Assembly: GCA_035719045.1 (NCBI GenBank)
Contig: DASTGO010000536.1
Location: 1-8,072, forward strand
Length of the DNA: 8,072 nt
Source: DASTGO01 sp035719045
GTDB lineage: Bacteria > Actinomycetota > Actinomycetes > Actinomycetales > Kineosporiaceae
Reading direction: 5' to 3'
The notes under the pieces are model-generated. The model did no database searches, had not been told where the DNA came from, and saw only the letters and a program-made list of their open reading frames with translations. Below are positions 6,001-8,072 of the stretch, one piece after another. The first letter of the stretch is position 1; each line of letters begins with the position of its first letter. Made by a program: the position numbers and the translations under genes.

Positions 6001-8072
6001 CGACCGGTTCGGGGATCAACTCCAGCGCCCGGTGTGCCAGCACGGCATCCAGCAGGCGGGCAGCCCGCACCGGGTCGTCGGTGACCGCGCGCAGCCCGGA
6101 CGTCAGGACCCGCAGCAGCGCCTGGTGCGGGATCCCGTCGTCGCGCCGGGCCCGAGGCAGTTCCGCCAGCAGCCGGGCGAGCCCGGCGCGCAGCCCGTCA
6201 CTGCGCGCATCGGCCGGGAAGCCCTCCGGGTGCTGGACGGCCACCTGGAGCATCTGCTCGTCCAGCGCGGACAGGGCGGCCCGCACCCGCTCCTGCGCCC
6301 TCCTGCCCGACGCATGGGCGGCGTCCAGCGTCTCGGCCGCCTCGACCGCCCGGGCGGTGGCCCGGTCGACCGCCGGGTTGGCCACCGGGACGGACACCGT
6401 CGCGGAGGCCGCGGTCAGCGCGGCGAGCGAGTCCGCCCAGGACCTGGCCCGGCCGCGGGCCAGCTCCAGGCCCTGCAACAGGGCATGCCCGGCGCTTTCC
6501 TCGGCCGCCAACCGACCGTAGGCAGCGAGGTCCGCCTCCCCGGTCCGCCGCCGGGCCACGTCGGCGAGGTCCTCGGCCGCCCGCAGCGCCATCTCGCTCC
6601 CGGCAGGGGCGGAGTCCAGCCGTGCCCGGGCGGCCTGGTACTCCCCGGACATCCGCCGCAGCCGGCCAACGTGCGCGGCCTCGGCCAGCTCCGCGGCCCC
6701 TGCCCGCTCGGCCTGCCCTGCCGCCGGACCGCGCGGCGGTACGTGATCGGTCCGGGCGGCGGCCTGTCCGGTCCCTGCGGCCGGCCAGCGGCGGGACACC
6801 TCGGCATGCACTGCCTCCTGCACCAGGAACCGCGACGTGCCGGGGGCGGCATGCGGCATCAGACGGACCGGTCCCGGTGCGGGCAGGGTGAGCACGTCAT
6901 GTGCCCGGCGGGCGCCCAGGAACGGCAGCGCCTTGGTGAGGAACCGGGCGAGCCTGCTGCGGCCGGGGAAGCTGTCCAGGGGCGGGGCGGGCCGGGCGAA
7001 CTGATCCACCAGGGTGTCCACCCTGGCCGCCATCCGCTCCGCCGCCGCAGTCACCGGATCGGCGTCCGCCACCGCGCCCACGGCCGGGGTGGACAGGTCA
7101 GGCGGGGCTGCGCGCAGCGGGTACTCGATCACGCGGTCGTTGCCGGGCAGACCGGTCGCCACGGTCACCGGCCGGCCCATCAGCCCTGACCACCAACTCC
7201 CGGTCCCGCCCTGTTCGGCCTGTACCGGGTCCGGCGTCCAGGCCGCCGAAACATGCCGGCCCGCGACCTCGATCGGCGGGGGCAGGAGATGCCTGCGGAC
7301 CGGGACCGGCTGCTCCGGGCCGTGCCCTGGCTGCCTCTGGATCTCTTCTGCAGCGGTCTCGTCCAGCAACTCCCGCAGCGAGCGGCCGGCCCTGCGGACC
7401 ACGGTGGCCGGCTCGTCCGAACCGCCACGGGGCTGGGCAGGCACCGCAGCGTGGAGGGCCTCCTCCGCGTCCGTCCGGACCGGGGTCTGGGTCCCGGCTC
7501 CGTGGGCGCTCTTCCCACCTTCCGGCACGGCTCCCGGAGCGGGCAGCACCTGCGGCACCGCACGGGTCTGGACCGGCACGAACGCCGGTCCGGGCTGGGC
7601 CGGCGCCGAAACCCAGGCCGGCAGCGGGTGATACGCAGGACTGCCCGGTGCCGTCTCGTAGCCGGACTCGGAACCGTCATCCGACTGCACCTCACTGTCG
7701 GACAACACCTCGGGCGGGGTGTGCCAGCCCGACCCGGACACGCCCTCGGAGTACGTGCCCGGTGCCGCGTCCGGCCCCTTGTCCCCGCCCGCAGCGGACT
7801 TCGTGGCGGGCCGGGCCACGGGGTCGGGCGCCGAAGCAGGGCGCGGACCCGGACTCCCCACAGCGGGATCCGGGCCCGCAACCGTTGGCCCCGCCTGGGG
7901 TCCGGGGACCAGGGAGGCGGCGGCACCGGGGCCGGCGAGGGCCTGGTGCACGGCGGTGATCTCGGCGGTGGCGGACCTGCGCGCGGCGGCCAGTTCCCCG
8001 GCCGCCGCCCGTTCGGCTGCGGCGACCCGCTCAGCCATCCCGTCCGGCAGCCCCCGCAACGGCAACGGCCCC
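3044..8072 (-). CDS. giant Cys-free multidomain protein, C-terminal ~1,675 residues (N-terminus off right edge)
   Basis: The frame is open to the window edge, so the true start is outside. Positions below count from the codon at 8065. An Ala-rich amphipathic helix (10-45) leads into a Pro/Gly/Ala-rich, probably disordered stretch (46-220) with an acidic Ser/Asp patch (118-138). RSLRELLDETAAEEIQ (about 227-243) and a helical segment ending RFLVQEAVHAEVSRRW follow. Long Ala/Arg/Leu-rich helices fill about 430-760. Ten degenerate 5-residue repeats occupy about 765-814, then more helices to about 1,110. A beta-rich block with alternating hydrophobic residues spans about 1,125-1,350 (for example KVSFFVVPQI, GLQLTIGRQ). 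Helices to about 1,560 and a Thr/Ala-rich tail end the protein. No cysteine was found by eye and no catalytic motif was recognised. Family resemblance is to giant streptomycete secreted or toxin-like proteins, some annotated as lonely-Cys proteins; this is inference. Size, domain style and lack of Cys suggest export. Confidence 0.85.
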   Translation of the reverse strand, partial: GPLPLRGLPDGMAERVAAAERAAAGELAAARRSATAEITAVHQALAGPGAAASLVPGPQAGPTVAGPDPAVGSPGPRPASAPDPVARPATKSAAGGDKGPDAAPGTYSEGVSGSGWHTPPEVLSDSEVQSDDGSESGYETAPGSPAYHPLPAWVSAPAQPGPAFVPVQTRAVPQVLPAPGAVPEGGKSAHGAGTQTPVRTDAEEALHAAVPAQPRGGSDEPATVVRRAGRSLRELLDETAAEEIQRQPGHGPEQPVPVRRHLLPPPIEVAGRHVSAAWTPDPVQAEQGGTGSWWSGLMGRPVTVATGLPGNDRVIEYPLRAAPPDLSTPAVGAVADADPVTAAAERMAARVDTLVDQFARPAPPLDSFPGRSRLARFLTKALPFLGARRAHDVLTLPAPGPVRLMPHAAPGTSRFLVQEAVHAEVSRRWPAAGTGQAAARTDHVPPRGPAAGQAERAGAAELAEAAHVGRLRRMSGEYQAARARLDSAPAGSEMALRAAEDLADVARRRTGEADLAAYGRLAAEESAGHALLQGLELARGRARSWADSLAALTAASATVSVPVANPAVDRATARAVEAAETLDAAHASGRRAQERVRAALSALDEQMLQVAVQHPEGFPADARSDGLRAGLARLLAELPRARRDDGIPHQALLRVLTSGLRAVTDDPVRAARLLDAVLAHRALELIPEPVGSDKAAAPTRGPATGTSEDLRALWGELALIDRGIELLGQVSERAVAPLDNRTIAALTVYWRADAAERTLLATQPGTPSDPAGTDSAGKGSAGTDSADKGSAAGSTAGMGSAATEPAGKESVGTEPGADDPLAQDREWLAAARQAAARRLHGGAAGGGSGHERAAYTGVLNGLLSVGPGSRYAEANHWLDTLFETWVQRAATEPGLLERVWSRLRLADKTPLTAGTLASAQRLGQAFGFSTHQEFAARALDRGAAALVSLARERSAAGEGTSGSAGVVPADLVLAETWGRWVQRQPFPGLASRVVTTKDAGSLVGVLSEVTGGTGPAEGSSRRGDLRGALLKDLAAAAGRGETLTGAVVRWANRLAPAHGVGAGPQLVSLKRDLEEAMHHLAAADRPVGTAGDVAAFLDPMLREWGIRQNLRVTQGHTLGVANLALPLFLHNISQKVSFFVVPQIDGGVRKDAYLDVQFPSSIGLQLTIGRQSAGTAGVSVTAGPYLTLSRRARFSAAVTATGRGTWVNGEGVVLRLPRQRGHDGAHRTHMRRLLADLAGWQDARDEHATPYRDRLEFLLAEHPDVTVAPLEARRRTLGADLTLRAGVPVAIVPKALVGGPLVTMQASVERTVEARREAQGQLRMPDDQASVATQRVRASVGAAVSSGALPLWSDGSAPLAASNMLVMGLPPAAGTVTREFWQRMERKRLDVMVSGQKMDAEYDRELMNSGAVLAEIRANRLEWVRRGMDSRSDVPAELRDSLGHDLVDADLTRFEESVGRLTQASEYAGYIVRYGPRPVARVMADVYGVLTELATRRGEPERARHWVQARNEVLRTDHNWRPRTLLARERGMAGRNRGLAMGLRTQTHDQVDVSRTVVQFPPDSGVGRPGGVRPDRAGRAWHGRPAAVPTPSGAVAVPSVGAGTPVRRRPDDHRLGWSWGVIKGTALPPDEREWRRRRARMLAAAPTTTATAMTAPAAATVIATATATAVPPGPA
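3066..3131. repeat. GGTGGC-type simple repeat within the giant gene's 3' end
   Basis: An imperfect run of GGTGGC/GGCGGC units codes on the minus strand for the Thr/Ala-rich tail (ATA, TATAT-type residues) just before the stop. The base bias is strong (G on plus, C on minus). Such tracts can change length by slippage. Confidence 0.6.
5624..5773. repeat. 15-bp tandem repeat, ten units, coding a pentapeptide array
   Basis: Ten 15-base units in phase with the reading frame encode pentapeptides such as PAGTD, SAGKG, SAGTD, SADKG, PAGKE and SVGTE. Units alternate in pairs: the 21 bases at 5713-5733 recur exactly at 5743-5763, 30 bases away. The repeat forms a flexible, charged linker between two helical parts of the giant protein. 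Confidence 0.85.

Noticed and set aside
5444..7189. 581-residue plus-strand frame inside the giant gene
   Set aside because: Long antisense frames are normal opposite high-GC genes; the sequence is Gly/Arg/Gln/Val-rich without domains.

Overview
The window is very GC-rich. It has GTG and TTG starts, third codon positions that are almost all G/C, and a 5-kb open frame. Together with the protein families this points to an actinomycete, most likely Streptomyces or a close relative. No rRNA, convincing tRNA, transposase or CRISPR array was found.

Layout, left to right: (1) 1-147, minus strand: the first 49 codons of a gene that runs off the left edge. Its N-terminus looks like the WXG100/CpnT-like leader domain of actinobacterial polymorphic toxins and other type VII (ESX-like) secreted giants. 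(2) 148-487: intergenic. It holds a strong hairpin (429-470) that should terminate the next gene, plus a weak tRNA-like stretch. (3) 488-1246, minus: an Fe/Mn superoxide dismutase with a Tat signal peptide and Ala/Pro linker, so an exported enzyme. It has a recognisable promoter at 1361-1390. (4) 1247-1711: divergent intergenic region with dyad repeats and an 18-bp tandem repeat. (5) 1712-2302, plus: a class I SAM-dependent methyltransferase. (6) 2303-2466: convergent intergenic region with three stem-loops in a row. (7) 2467-2754, minus: a small unrecognised 95-residue protein with a TTG start and a Crp-like dyad upstream. (8) 2850-2934: two strong hairpins back to back. (9) 3044-8072, minus: the last ~1,675 codons of a giant protein entering from the right edge. 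It appears to have no cysteine. It has an Ala/Pro/Gly-rich disordered part, long Ala-rich helical stretches, a 5-residue repeat tract, a beta-rich block, a helical C-terminal region and a Thr/Ala-rich tail.

Working together: the SOD and methyltransferase look like independently transcribed single genes lying between two members of a secreted-giant class. All minus-strand genes have their own intergenic regions, so no operon is evident. The most interesting unit is the giant Cys-free protein, the hairpin pair, and the small protein behind it. The small protein could be an accessory or immunity factor, but nothing in the sequence proves this. The link between the left-edge gene and the giant is inference, because the giant's N-terminus lies outside the window.
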